From a virus: a DNA stretch of 64,000 bases. Each line of letters opens with the position of its first letter. The first letter of the stretch is position 1. The notes under the pieces were generated by a model. It saw only the letters and a list, made by a program, of their open reading frames with translations. It made no database searches and had not been told where the DNA came from. A program made the position numbers and the translations under genes. This document shows positions 48,725 to 57,291 of this stretch, in pieces. The stretch is from positions 40,514 to 104,513 of IMG/VR virus record IMGVR_UViG_3300043772_003377; one strand, given 5' to 3'.

Positions 48725-49957
48725 ATGGAATTTTTTATTAAGAGATCGACCACTTTACCATTGTTAAAATTATCTGTCGTTAAAGATGGAAGATCAGAAT
48801 TTAACAATTTTATGAGTTTAATTGAGCAATCTGCAATTTTCTTCTCAATGACGGACGTTGAAACAGGTATTCCAAAGATAAGTTCAAGACCGGCAGGATT
48901 TGTTGAAAAACAAATGATTAATCCAAATGCCGAACCTGAATATTATATTTATTATCAATTTACTTCAAAAGATACAAATAGAATCGGTAGATATGAAGGT
49001 CAATTTATGTTAAGAAGTGATGATGGCGTTTTAATATTACCAATAAGGGAAAAATTATTTATAAATGTTCAAGAATCATTTATCGCTGACGATTTAGTTT
49101 ATGAAACTTGTTATACTTCAGAATTTCCTTGTTGTGTAAGTCCTTTACCGACTCCAACAATTTTACCAACAACTACAACAACATCAACTTCAACTACCAC
49201 TACAACAACAATTCCTCCAACAGGAGTTACGGTTAGTATTTTAACTGAGGTTATGTCAGGTTCAGTTATATTTAATTTTAGCGTTGTTTTATCCAGACAA
49301 TTAGATACAGATTATACGATAACTTTAACAAAAGAGTTTAATGTTATTAGCGGAAGTCCAATTAATGTTTCGGCAAGTATTACAATACCTTCGAATGAAA
49401 TATCAGGTGCCACATCTGTCGTAATTGATGATGATATAAATAGAATAGTTAGTGGTAGTACAACGTCATCTATCGATCATAACCCAAATAATGGAGTTTC
49501 TTATACCGAGATAGAGGAAGTTAGGTATATTAATTTTACTCCTAAACCTTCTCCAACACCTACCCCAACACCAACTCCAACTCCTACCCCAACACCAACT
49601 CCAACTCCTACCCCAACTCCAGTTCAAGAAACTTTTGTTAAGTTTGGTAAATCAACTAAACAAAGAATTTATGAGAGTGATATTACAGGATTTACAAAGA
49701 AAATACTTAATGATGTTAAGAATCAATATTTGGAATATCCTACACAACAAGGATATTGTTATTTATTGGTACCGAATTATATGAATCAACCAAGTGTGTT
49801 TAGAGATAGTGCCGATGGATGTGATGGATTTGTTATACCATTTTTAAGGGTTGAAGATATAGAAATTATTGACTCAAATGGAAATTTGAGTATATATTAT
49901 GTGTATAGGTCTTTTGTCTCTACATCATCTAAGGTTGATGTATGGGTATGTGACTAA
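48725..49957 (+). CDS. Virion protein with PT and T-rich linkers
   Basis: 410 residues. The N-terminal ~130 residues form a beta-domain (FIKRSTTLPLLKLSVVKDGR, YYIYYQFTSKDTNRIGRYEG, LPIREKLFINVQESF). A Thr-rich linker is followed by an Ig-like stretch (TGVTVSILTEVMSGSVIFNF, YTITLTKEFNV), then a PT linker around residues 275-300, then a C-terminal domain of 105 residues (FVKFGKSTKQRIYESDITGF). It is likely a fibre or baseplate-associated structural protein with flexible arms. Confidence 0.65.
   Translation: MEFFIKRSTTLPLLKLSVVKDGRSEFNNFMSLIEQSAIFFSMTDVETGIPKISSRPAGFVEKQMINPNAEPEYYIYYQFTSKDTNRIGRYEGQFMLRSDDGVLILPIREKLFINVQESFIADDLVYETCYTSEFPCCVSPLPTPTILPTTTTTSTSTTTTTTIPPTGVTVSILTEVMSGSVIFNFSVVLSRQLDTDYTITLTKEFNVISGSPINVSASITIPSNEISGATSVVIDDDINRIVSGSTTSSIDHNPNNGVSYTEIEEVRYINFTPKPSPTPTPTPTPTPTPTPTPTPTPTPVQETFVKFGKSTKQRIYESDITGFTKKILNDVKNQYLEYPTQQGYCYLLVPNYMNQPSVFRDSADGCDGFVIPFLRVEDIEIIDSNGNLSIYYVYRSFVSTSSKVDVWVCD
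49541..49622 (+). repeat. PT-coding repeat
   Basis: Pro-Thr linker codons with a perfect 24-bp unit (49563-49586 and 49587-49610). A second PT tract is at 34586-34730. Coding. Confidence 0.75.
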
Positions 49958-49978
49958 TATTATTTAAAATTTATATGA

Positions 49979-50464
49979 ATGTCGGATTTTAGTCTTGTAG
50001 GTGGCATAGGTGTGATGGGCTTTATTAGTCCAAAAAACATTAATGACACTTACGCAGTTATAGACCCGTTATATGGGATAGACGGTCTTAGGAATGTTAG
50101 TTCCTTAGACGACTTAAATTCTATTACGTATGAGAGACGAAGAGCCGGAATGATTGTCGGTGTTGGTGATGGCGAAGTTTATTATAAGTTAAAATCAACT
50201 CCTTGGGTATTTGACATAACAGATTGGGTTGAGATTGATTTCACAAGACAAATTTGTATTGATAAAGAGGTACCGACAGGAGTTATAAATAGTATAAATA
50301 AAACATTCACATTAAATTTCTCACCAATAACAAATAGTGAACACATATATTTAAATGGTCTTTTACAAGACTACGATGATTATGAAATTTCGGGGTCAAC
50401 AATCTCTTTTTTTGAGGCTCCTTTCACAAACTCTAAAATAAAATGTTCTTATAGAACTATTTAA
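49979..50464 (+). CDS. Fibre-type protein with shared module
   Basis: 161 residues. The N-terminal half has the module TYERRRAGMIVGVGDGEVYY, also found in the fibre at 35307. The C-terminal half has INSINKTFTLNFSPITNSEH and IYLNGLLQDYDDYEISGS, the same kind of end module as the 1438-residue fibre (SNAVFTLTNPVKSGSEQIYL, NGLLQ). It thus combines two modules that are used separately elsewhere, supporting mix-and-match evolution. Ends before an A/T-only hairpin. Confidence 0.7.
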   Translation: MSDFSLVGGIGVMGFISPKNINDTYAVIDPLYGIDGLRNVSSLDDLNSITYERRRAGMIVGVGDGEVYYKLKSTPWVFDITDWVEIDFTRQICIDKEVPTGVINSINKTFTLNFSPITNSEHIYLNGLLQDYDDYEISGSTISFFEAPFTNSKIKCSYRTI

Positions 50465-50490
50465 TTTTTTTTCAAATAAAAAAAATTTTT
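50463..50490 (+). terminator. A/T-only hairpin, possible terminator
   Basis: A ten-base A/T stem (50463-50472 with 50478-50487) and T-run. It is weak, but lies right after the stop of 49979-50464. Confidence 0.35.
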
Positions 50491-50503
50491 TAACATATTA
50501 ATA

Positions 50504-50511
50504 TATTTATT
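50504..50511 (+). promoter_or_regulatory. TATTTATT element upstream of 50539-50775
   Basis: TATATTTATTATTTAAAG, with the octamer starting 35 bases before the ATG at 50539. Confidence 0.4.
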
Positions 50512-50538
50512 ATTTAAAGATTATAAAACTATTCATAT

Positions 50539-50775
50539 ATGAATGAGTCTACACAATATGTAACTTCAGATTTATATTTAACCGCCTATCTCAAAGTAAA
50601 GGGTTTTAAGTTTAGTGTTGAAAAAATTAAATCAAAATCAAATTTTGTTTTCACTAACACTCCCGAGCTTATCAAAAATGTAAATGAGTATTTATCAGAA
50701 ATGGGTTCTTGTGAACCCCTAGCATTTACTAATGCTATTAAAAACTTAAAAAACTACTTACATAACAATAAGTAA
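50539..50775 (+). CDS. DUF5659-like small protein
   Basis: 78 residues. TSDLYLTAYLKVKGFKFSVE and FVFTNTPELIKNVNEYL fit the short domain family often annotated as DUF5659 in phages, of unknown function. It sits just before the large coiled-coil fibre gene, 45 bases upstream, and may be expressed with it. Confidence 0.6.
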   Translation: MNESTQYVTSDLYLTAYLKVKGFKFSVEKIKSKSNFVFTNTPELIKNVNEYLSEMGSCEPLAFTNAIKNLKNYLHNNK

Positions 50776-50820
50776 TTTAAGTTTTAAAAACTAAATAAAT
50801 CTTAAAAAACAAAACAAATT

Positions 50821-53800
50821 ATGCCAATAACTAAAATTATTTTGGATAAACAGTCCGACCTGATTTTAACGTCACCATCAATTACTAACCCAACCGGTAT
50901 CGTTGCGGGTAACTTAACTGATGTAACGTTAAATCAAAATGTGCAAAAAACGTTGGATGACACAAGGTCAAATCTATCCACAGAAACTTCAAGAGCAACA
51001 AGTGCTGAAGGTTCATTAACAACTCGTGTATCTTCTGAAGAAGTTGCAAGAGCAAGTGCTGATGCGTCATTAGATACAAAAGTATCTGCTGAGACTTCAA
51101 GAGCATCAGCGGCTGAGACTTCATTACAAAACCAAATTAACTTTATCACCAACAACTCTGACCCAGCGGCTATCGATTCATTAACTGAAATCGTTGCGGC
51201 TTTCCAATCAGCTGATGGTAATTTAAATGGTGCTATCACAGGTTTAACAAGTACTGCGGTGGCTTCTCTATCTACAGAACAATCAAGAGCTGAATCTGTT
51301 GAATTAGTGTTAACGAACAACCTATCTTTAGAAATTGTTAATAGAGAAAACGCTGTAAGTGTAGAACAATCAAGAGCGACAAGTGCTGAATTAGTTCTTA
51401 CTAATGATTTATCTACTGAGGTAGTTAACAGAGAAAATGCAGTAAGTGCCGAACAATCAAGAGCAACAAGTGCTGAATTAGTATTAACTAATAACTTATC
51501 TACTGAAGTTGCTAATAGAGAATCTGCGGTAAGTACAGAACAATCAAGAGCGGAAGCGGCTGAATTAGTTCTTACTAATAACTTATCTACTGAAGTTGCT
51601 AATAGAGAAAACGCAGTAAGCACAGAACAATCAAGAGCGGAAGCGGCTGAATTAGTTCTTACTAATAACTTATCTACTGAGGTCGCTAATAGAGAAAACG
51701 CAGTAAGTGCAGAACAATCAAGAGCCGAGTCATCGGAATTATCTTTGAGTAGTCGTTTATCTTCTGAAGAAAGTAGATCATTTAGCTTTGAAAGTGAATT
51801 ATCTAACGCATTATCGAACGAGATTTCAAGAGCTGAAAGTGCTGAAGGCTCATTAGACGCCAGAATTTCAGGTGATGTAAGTTACTTATTATCAAATACT
51901 GATTTTAGTAATCTTGATTCATTTGTTGAGATTTCTTCTGAATTAAGTAATGAAGTTTCAAGAGCGACAAGTGCTGAGTTAATATTAACTAACAACTTAT
52001 CTACTGAGGTTGCTAATAGAGAATCAGCAGTAAGCGCTGAACAATCAAGAGCAACAAGTGCTGAATTAGTTCTTACTAATGACTTATCTACTGAGGTAGT
52101 TAACAGAGAAAATGCTGTAAGTACCGAACAATCAAGATCTGAGTCAGCAGAATTAGTATTAACTAATAATTTATCTACTGAGGTAGTTAACAGAGAAAAT
52201 GCAGTAAGTACTGAACAATCAAGAGCTGAGTCAGCAGAACTAGTGTTAACTAATGATTTATCTACTGAGGTAGTTAACAGAGAAAACGCGGTAAGTGCTG
52301 AACAATCAAGAGCAGAATCTGCTGAATTAGTTCTTACTAATGATTTATCTATTGAACAATCTCGTGCAGAATCGGTAGAACTTTCATTAGCGACTAACAT
52401 TTCAAACATTATTTCTAACGTTGACCCAGCGGCTTTAGATTCTCTAACCGAAATAGTTTCAGCGTTCCAATCCGCTGATGGAGATTTGAATGGAGCGATT
52501 ACAGCTTTAAGTAGTACCGCGACTTCAGGTTTATCGGCAGAACAATCAAGAGCTGAGTCAGCGGAATTAGTATTAACTAATAATTTATCTACTGAGGTTG
52601 CAAATAGAGAATCTGCGGTAAGTGCTGAACAATCAAGAGCAACAAGTGCTGAATCAGTATTAACTAATGATTTATCTACTGAGGTAGTTAACAGAGAAAA
52701 TGCAGTAAGTACTGAACAATCAAGAGCGGAAGCCGCTGAATTAGTTCTTACTAATGACTTATCTACTGAGGTAGTTAACAGAGAAAATGCGGTAAGTGCT
52801 GAACAATCAAGAGCGGAATCTGCAGAACTAGTATTGACTAATAATCTATCAACTGAGGTTGTTAATAGAGAAAACGCTGTAAGTGCTGAACAATCAAGAG
52901 CAGAATCTGCAGAACTAGTATTGACTAATAATCTATCAACTGAGGTTGTTAATAGAGAAAACGCTGTAAGTACTGAACAATCAAGAGCAGAATCTGCGGA
53001 ACTAGTGTTAACTAATAATTTATCTATTGAACAATCTCGTGCAGAATCGGTAGAACTTTCATTAGCGACTAACATTTCAAACATTATTTCTAACGTTGAC
53101 CCAGCGGCTTTAGATTCTCTAACAGAAATCGTTGGAGCGTTTCAATCTGCGGATGGAGATATAAATGGTGCAATCACCACATTATCTTCAACTGCGGCTT
53201 CAGGTTTAAGTTCAGAAATTTCTAGAGCACAATCTGTTGAGGGTTCTTTAGGCACTCGTGTATCAGATGAAGAAGTTAATAGAGCTAGTGCTGAATTATC
53301 TTTAGATTCTCGTTTATCTTCTGAAGAAAGTAGAGCGTCAGGTGCTGAAGGTTCTTTAGATTCTCGTTTATCGTTAGAAGAAGTTAACAGAGCGAGTGCT
53401 GAATTATCTTTAGATTCTCGTTTATCTTCTGAAGAAGTTAGAGCAAACTCTGTTGAAGGTTCTTTAGATTCTCGTTTATCTTCTGAAGAAAGTAGAGCGA
53501 ACTCTGTTGAAAGTTCTTTAGCTTCTAGTTTATCAGATGAAATATTTAGAGCGGAAAGTATTGATACGTCTTTACACAATCGTTTATTTGACACAGAATT
53601 ATCTTTAGAGACTCGTTTATCAAATGAAGAATTTAGAGCGTCAAGTGCTGAAAGTTCTTTAGAAAGCGGATTATCATCTGAAACATCAAGAGCGTCAGGT
53701 GCTGAACTTTCTTTGGATACTCGTTTAGAAGTTGAAGAAAGTGTTAGAACAATGGCTCAGTCATCTTTAGATTCTCGTGTATTATCTGAAGAGAATAGAG

Positions 53801-55137
53801 CTCAAAGTGTTGAACTTTCATTAGATTCTCGTTTATATAGTGAAGAAAATAGAGCATCTCAATCAGAAGATTCTTTAACAAGTCGTTTATATTCCGAAGA
53901 AAGTAGAGCTCAGGCAGCTGAAGGTTCTTTAGATTATAAAATTTCTTCAGAAACACAAAGAGCGTCTTCAGTTGAATCTTCTTTAGCTACAACGGTTGCG
54001 AATATTATTTCAAACGCCGACCCAGCAGCTTTAGATTCTTTAACTGAAATCGTTGCAGCGTTCCAATCTGCTGACGGTAACTTAAATAATACTATTACAG
54101 CATTATCTTCTACCGCGTCATCAGGTTTAAGTTCAGAAACATATAGATCTCAGTCAGTTGAAAGTTCGTTAAATAATGCTTTATCTGCCGAAATTTCAAA
54201 TAGAGTTGTTGATGTTGATAATGAAGAGAGTCGTGCAATTTCTGCAGAAGGTTCTTTAACAACAAGAGTATCTATTGAAACTTCAAGAGCGACAAGTGCT
54301 GAAGTATCTTTAACAACAAGAGTATCTACTGAAGAGGTTACAAGAGCAAATGCGGATACTTCTTTAACAACTCGTGTATCTTCTGAAGAGGTTGCAAGAG
54401 CAAGTGCTGATACTTCATTAGCATCTAGAGTATCTGCTGAAGAATCACGTTCAACGTCTTTAACAACTAGAGTATCTTCTGAAGAGGTTACAAGAGCAAG
54501 TGCCGATACTTCATTAACGTCTAGAGTATCTGCCGAAGAATCACGTGCACAAAGTGCTGAAACATCTTTAAGTTCAAGAATTTCTTCTGAAATTTCTAGA
54601 GGTACAAGTGTTGAAGTATCTTTAAACGCTGAAATCGTCGCTTTACCATCTACAGATGGATTAACATTAGAGGTTAACACTTCTGACAATACGGTTCGTT
54701 TAAAACAAACAGTTGCGCCAGCTAAAGATGGTAGTGGAGTTACAACGTTCCGTATATTACAAGGTGATATCAGATTTAGTGGTGGTACAACAACATTTAG
54801 TGGAGCGACAACACATAGTGGTGTATTAGCTAAAATGTCCGTACAACCAAATACATTAGCAGGATTTGACGATTTAACCTTAATTACAAAAGGTTACTTT
54901 GATTCAATCTATGGTAGAAAAAATACAACGTCAGGATTAGTAAATGGTTCTAACGCGGTGTTTACTCTAACAAACCCTGTTAAATCTGGTTCAGAACAAA
55001 TCTACTTAAATGGTTTGTTACAATCGGTAACAAATGATTACACATTAGGTACAAATGAGTCTGGATTTGTAACAGGATTCACATTCACTGTGGCTCCTAA
55101 TTCAGGTTCAACAATTATTACTTACGGTGTATATTAA
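50821..55137 (+). CDS. Giant coiled-coil tail fibre
   Basis: 1438 residues. After a 50-residue N-terminal head, most of the protein is repeated Ala/Ser/Glu-rich coiled coil. Blocks of 29 residues (LSTEVVNRENAVSAEQSRAE type) occur in three runs (five, four and five full units), and 18-residue units (SLDSRLSSEESRASGAEG type) follow. Four copies of D-P-A-A-x-D-S-L-T-E-I-V/A-A-F-Q separate them, a module common in phage fibres. The C-terminal 100 residues form a tip (KGYFDSIYGRKNTTSGLVNG, GSEQIYLNGLLQ). Expected to be a long, rod-like trimer. Ends before a strong terminator. Confidence 0.85.
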   Translation: MPITKIILDKQSDLILTSPSITNPTGIVAGNLTDVTLNQNVQKTLDDTRSNLSTETSRATSAEGSLTTRVSSEEVARASADASLDTKVSAETSRASAAETSLQNQINFITNNSDPAAIDSLTEIVAAFQSADGNLNGAITGLTSTAVASLSTEQSRAESVELVLTNNLSLEIVNRENAVSVEQSRATSAELVLTNDLSTEVVNRENAVSAEQSRATSAELVLTNNLSTEVANRESAVSTEQSRAEAAELVLTNNLSTEVANRENAVSTEQSRAEAAELVLTNNLSTEVANRENAVSAEQSRAESSELSLSSRLSSEESRSFSFESELSNALSNEISRAESAEGSLDARISGDVSYLLSNTDFSNLDSFVEISSELSNEVSRATSAELILTNNLSTEVANRESAVSAEQSRATSAELVLTNDLSTEVVNRENAVSTEQSRSESAELVLTNNLSTEVVNRENAVSTEQSRAESAELVLTNDLSTEVVNRENAVSAEQSRAESAELVLTNDLSIEQSRAESVELSLATNISNIISNVDPAALDSLTEIVSAFQSADGDLNGAITALSSTATSGLSAEQSRAESAELVLTNNLSTEVANRESAVSAEQSRATSAESVLTNDLSTEVVNRENAVSTEQSRAEAAELVLTNDLSTEVVNRENAVSAEQSRAESAELVLTNNLSTEVVNRENAVSAEQSRAESAELVLTNNLSTEVVNRENAVSTEQSRAESAELVLTNNLSIEQSRAESVELSLATNISNIISNVDPAALDSLTEIVGAFQSADGDINGAITTLSSTAASGLSSEISRAQSVEGSLGTRVSDEEVNRASAELSLDSRLSSEESRASGAEGSLDSRLSLEEVNRASAELSLDSRLSSEEVRANSVEGSLDSRLSSEESRANSVESSLASSLSDEIFRAESIDTSLHNRLFDTELSLETRLSNEEFRASSAESSLESGLSSETSRASGAELSLDTRLEVEESVRTMAQSSLDSRVLSEENRAQSVELSLDSRLYSEENRASQSEDSLTSRLYSEESRAQAAEGSLDYKISSETQRASSVESSLATTVANIISNADPAALDSLTEIVAAFQSADGNLNNTITALSSTASSGLSSETYRSQSVESSLNNALSAEISNRVVDVDNEESRAISAEGSLTTRVSIETSRATSAEVSLTTRVSTEEVTRANADTSLTTRVSSEEVARASADTSLASRVSAEESRSTSLTTRVSSEEVTRASADTSLTSRVSAEESRAQSAETSLSSRISSEISRGTSVEVSLNAEIVALPSTDGLTLEVNTSDNTVRLKQTVAPAKDGSGVTTFRILQGDIRFSGGTTTFSGATTHSGVLAKMSVQPNTLAGFDDLTLITKGYFDSIYGRKNTTSGLVNGSNAVFTLTNPVKSGSEQIYLNGLLQSVTNDYTLGTNESGFVTGFTFTVAPNSGSTIITYGVY
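51301..51735 (+). repeat. 87-bp coding repeats, block 1 (five units)
   Basis: Units of 87 bases start at 51301, 51388, 51475, 51562 and 51649. Each encodes 29 residues of coiled coil. Two further blocks of the same unit lie downstream. Confidence 0.9.
51976..52323 (+). repeat. 87-bp coding repeats, block 2 (four units)
   Basis: Units at 51976, 52063, 52150 and 52237, with a fifth partial unit at 52324. Confidence 0.9.
52343..52448 (+). repeat. 106-bp exact direct repeat, copy 1
   Basis: Identical to 53018-53123, 675 bases downstream. It spans the end of an 87-bp run and the start of a DPAALDSLTEIV module. Confidence 0.9.
52564..52998 (+). repeat. 87-bp coding repeats, block 3 (five units)
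   Basis: Units at 52564, 52651, 52738, 52825 and 52912, with a partial at 52999. The last two full units are almost identical in DNA sequence. Confidence 0.9.
53018..53123 (+). repeat. 106-bp exact direct repeat, copy 2
   Basis: Identical to 52343-52448. The 675-base offset suggests a duplicated block (coil run plus module) within the fibre gene. Confidence 0.9.
53296..53520 (+). repeat. 54-bp coding repeats
   Basis: Four units of about 54 bases encode SLDSRLS-type 18-residue segments; shorter degenerate copies continue downstream. Coding, within the coiled-coil fibre. Confidence 0.75.
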
Positions 55138-55147
55138 TCATCGAAAT

Positions 55148-55181
55148 AAAAAGACCTCCCTTAATACGGGGGGTCTTTTTT
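55148..55181 (+). terminator. Rho-independent terminator
   Basis: Stem 55148-55160 with 55168-55180 (one G-U), loop of seven, T-run. It ends the giant fibre transcript. The core GACCTCC is also used in the terminator at 58957. Confidence 0.9.
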
Positions 55182-55211
55182 AAATAAACAAAAAATAAAA
55201 ATTAAAAAAAA

Positions 55212-55436
55212 ATGAAAGTAAGAAAATTAACAGAAGAACAAAAAGACCAATTAGTAGGACAAACATATGATGGTGTTTGTTTTTTTAACCCAACATTAGA
55301 CGCCGATGGAAATTGGTTTATATCGAATGAAGAAATTCAATTTTGTAATAAAAACGAATTCAATTGGATTAATGATTTACCTGAAATTGATTACAATCCA
55401 GTTGTTTCTCCAGACTTAATCGGTGGTGGAGAATAA
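55212..55436 (+). CDS. Small fibre-associated protein
   Basis: 74 residues beginning MKVRKLTEEQKDQLVGQTYD and ending SPDLIGGGE. It has a mixed charged/aromatic body (CFFNPTLDADGNWFISNEEI). It lies between the giant fibre and the double-lectin genes, with terminators on each side, so it is a single-gene unit. It could be a fibre chaperone; no name recognised. Confidence 0.6.
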   Translation: MKVRKLTEEQKDQLVGQTYDGVCFFNPTLDADGNWFISNEEIQFCNKNEFNWINDLPEIDYNPVVSPDLIGGGE

Positions 55437-55453
55437 TAAAATAAACATATTTT

Positions 55454-55494
55454 ATAACCTCATCAAATTGTTTTTTGGTGGGGTTATATTTTTT
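55454..55494 (+). terminator. Rho-independent terminator
   Basis: Stem 55454-55467 with 55474-55487 (two G-U pairs), loop of six, followed by ATTTTTT. A TTG inside it is not a start for the next gene. Confidence 0.85.
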
Positions 55495-55507
55495 AAATAA
55501 AAAAATT

Positions 55508-57226
55508 ATGCCAGTACAAGTAATAAATGGAGTTGGGACTGCAGGAATAAGAAATCCTAACGCATCCTCTCAACAAATAGATTCTGACGCACAACTATTT
55601 ATAAGTGCGGCAACTCTAACCGATTCGGAACATATAAACACAATTAATACATTAGTTAAAGATTTTAAATCCGCCGGTCTTTGGACAAAAATGAAATCGG
55701 TTTATCCGATGGTCGGAGGAACGGCATCAAGTCATAAATGGAATTTAAAAGACCCAAGAGATTTGGATGCTGCCTTTAGATTAGTATTTTACGGCGGCTG
55801 GACACATAGTTCAACTGGAGCAAAACCAAACGGGAGCACCGGATATGCTGATACTCGATTGATACCTTATTCAGGACATATTCAAGCGTCAAATAATCAT
55901 TTTACAATTTATCTTAGAGATATAGGTAATGGAGGTACAACTGCGGCAGATTTAATGTGTGACGGTAGACAGACCGGCGATGGTACCTTTGGTCTTTATG
56001 GCGCGACAGAAAGACAGTACTCGTCCGGTAATTTACCACCAGCTTCGTTAGCAGGAACTGGGATTTACCAATCTTGGAGTGATAATGTTAAACCTAGAGC
56101 CGGATATCAATATGGAAATACCACGGGTTTATTTGGTATGTCAAGAGAAAGTAGTGCCGGATATAGTGTGACCAGAAACTCGATTGCTGAAACTCTCTAT
56201 TATTTTGCCGGTGGAGCGTGGCAATTTTACACAAATGGGTACTATTCTGTTTACCATGTCACATATCGTTATACGTTTAGACCTAGTGAACCAGTAAGAT
56301 TAGGGTCGGCGATTGGCACTGCGTACTCGGCAAGACAAAATGCCTTTACCACTATCGGTGATGGTTTAACCAGTGCGGAGATGAAATTTTTATATAGAAT
56401 TATTGAAAAATTTCAAAATACATTGGGTCGTAGCTTAGAACCCTCAAGAAGTTTTTACTATGATGACACATATAGTACGGAAGTTAATGACTTTTTATAT
56501 AGTGCAAACATTTCCTCCCCAACCCAAAAAAGTGCTATCAATACTTTAGTAAATACATTAAAAACTGAAGGTATATGGACAAAAATGAAAGCGATATACC
56601 CAATGGTCGGAGGAACCTCAACCGGTCATTCAGTTAATTTAAAAACGCCGGGAACATATGATTTAACATTTAATGGTGGATGGACTCATAGTTCCAGTGG
56701 AGCAACTCCAAATGGTAGCAATGCTTACGCAAATACCAATATAATACCATCATCAGTATTAACATTAAATTCTACACACTTGTCTTACTATTCAAGAACA
56801 AATGTAAACACGGTATCAAATGAGATTGGTTGTTGGGATGGTTCTGGGCTTCATTATACTTTGTTAGGTATAAGAAGGTCAGATTTATCTAATAGAACTT
56901 ACTCAATTATTCAAAATACAAGCTCATCTTCATATCCTAGTTTTATAGACGATAATAGTTTGGGGTTTTATATTGCCGGTAGAACATCATCAACACTATC
57001 CACTATATATAAAAATGGTACAAATAGAGGTACAAATAATCTAACTTCATCAGGAAATCCTTCTACAAGAAGTATATGGTTAGGTGCAGCTAATGGGAAC
57101 ATATTATATTACTCATCAAAACAATGTGCCTTCGCCTCAATCGGAGATGGTTTAACGGATGCCGAAGCTTTAGCATTCTATAATGCGGTTCAAACATTCC
57201 AAACATCATTAGGTAGACAAGTGTAA
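55508..57226 (+). CDS. Double LamG-like surface protein
   Basis: 572 residues from the ATG at 55508 (MPVQVINGVGTAGIRNPNAS), parallel to the paralog at 57292. A TTG upstream at 55475 lies in a terminator and is rejected. Two copies of the segment LWTKMKSVYPMVGGTASSHK (second: IWTKMKAIYPMVGGTSTGHS) with GGWTHSSTGAKPNGSTGYAD each lead into a LamG-like beta-sandwich. The end segments have FATIGDGLTSAE or ASIGDGLTDAE and GRQV. Likely virion surface or receptor-binding protein. Confidence 0.7.
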   Translation: MPVQVINGVGTAGIRNPNASSQQIDSDAQLFISAATLTDSEHINTINTLVKDFKSAGLWTKMKSVYPMVGGTASSHKWNLKDPRDLDAAFRLVFYGGWTHSSTGAKPNGSTGYADTRLIPYSGHIQASNNHFTIYLRDIGNGGTTAADLMCDGRQTGDGTFGLYGATERQYSSGNLPPASLAGTGIYQSWSDNVKPRAGYQYGNTTGLFGMSRESSAGYSVTRNSIAETLYYFAGGAWQFYTNGYYSVYHVTYRYTFRPSEPVRLGSAIGTAYSARQNAFTTIGDGLTSAEMKFLYRIIEKFQNTLGRSLEPSRSFYYDDTYSTEVNDFLYSANISSPTQKSAINTLVNTLKTEGIWTKMKAIYPMVGGTSTGHSVNLKTPGTYDLTFNGGWTHSSSGATPNGSNAYANTNIIPSSVLTLNSTHLSYYSRTNVNTVSNEIGCWDGSGLHYTLLGIRRSDLSNRTYSIIQNTSSSSYPSFIDDNSLGFYIAGRTSSTLSTIYKNGTNRGTNNLTSSGNPSTRSIWLGAANGNILYYSSKQCAFASIGDGLTDAEALAFYNAVQTFQTSLGRQV

Positions 57227-57241
57227 AAATAATAAACTTTA

Positions 57242-57270
57242 AAAAGGTCTCAAACATTTGAGACCTTTTA
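57242..57270 (+). terminator. Probable terminator hairpin
   Basis: A 13-base stem (57242-57254 with 57257-57269) and a very small loop, with a short T-run. It separates the two double-LamG-like genes. Confidence 0.6.
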
Positions 57271-57291
57271 ATAAAAAAAATAAAAAAAATT

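Noticed and set aside
50934-51623. Another long minus-strand frame over the fibre repeats
   Set aside because: Same shadow effect of repetitive coding DNA with biased codons; the plus-strand protein has clear modules.
51301-52998. Regular 87-bp repeats as a CRISPR array
   Set aside because: The repeats are contiguous coding units without unique spacers, and the frame stays open through all of them.
51882-53084. 400-residue open frame on the minus strand over the giant fibre gene
   Set aside because: It mirrors the plus-strand coiled-coil repeats; its protein is a reverse-complement echo (repeated SALDCSALTAFSLL-type units) with no independent start context.
55475-55507. TTG start that would extend the double-lectin protein by 11 residues
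   Set aside because: It lies inside a terminator hairpin, and the paralog at 57292 begins at the equivalent ATG.
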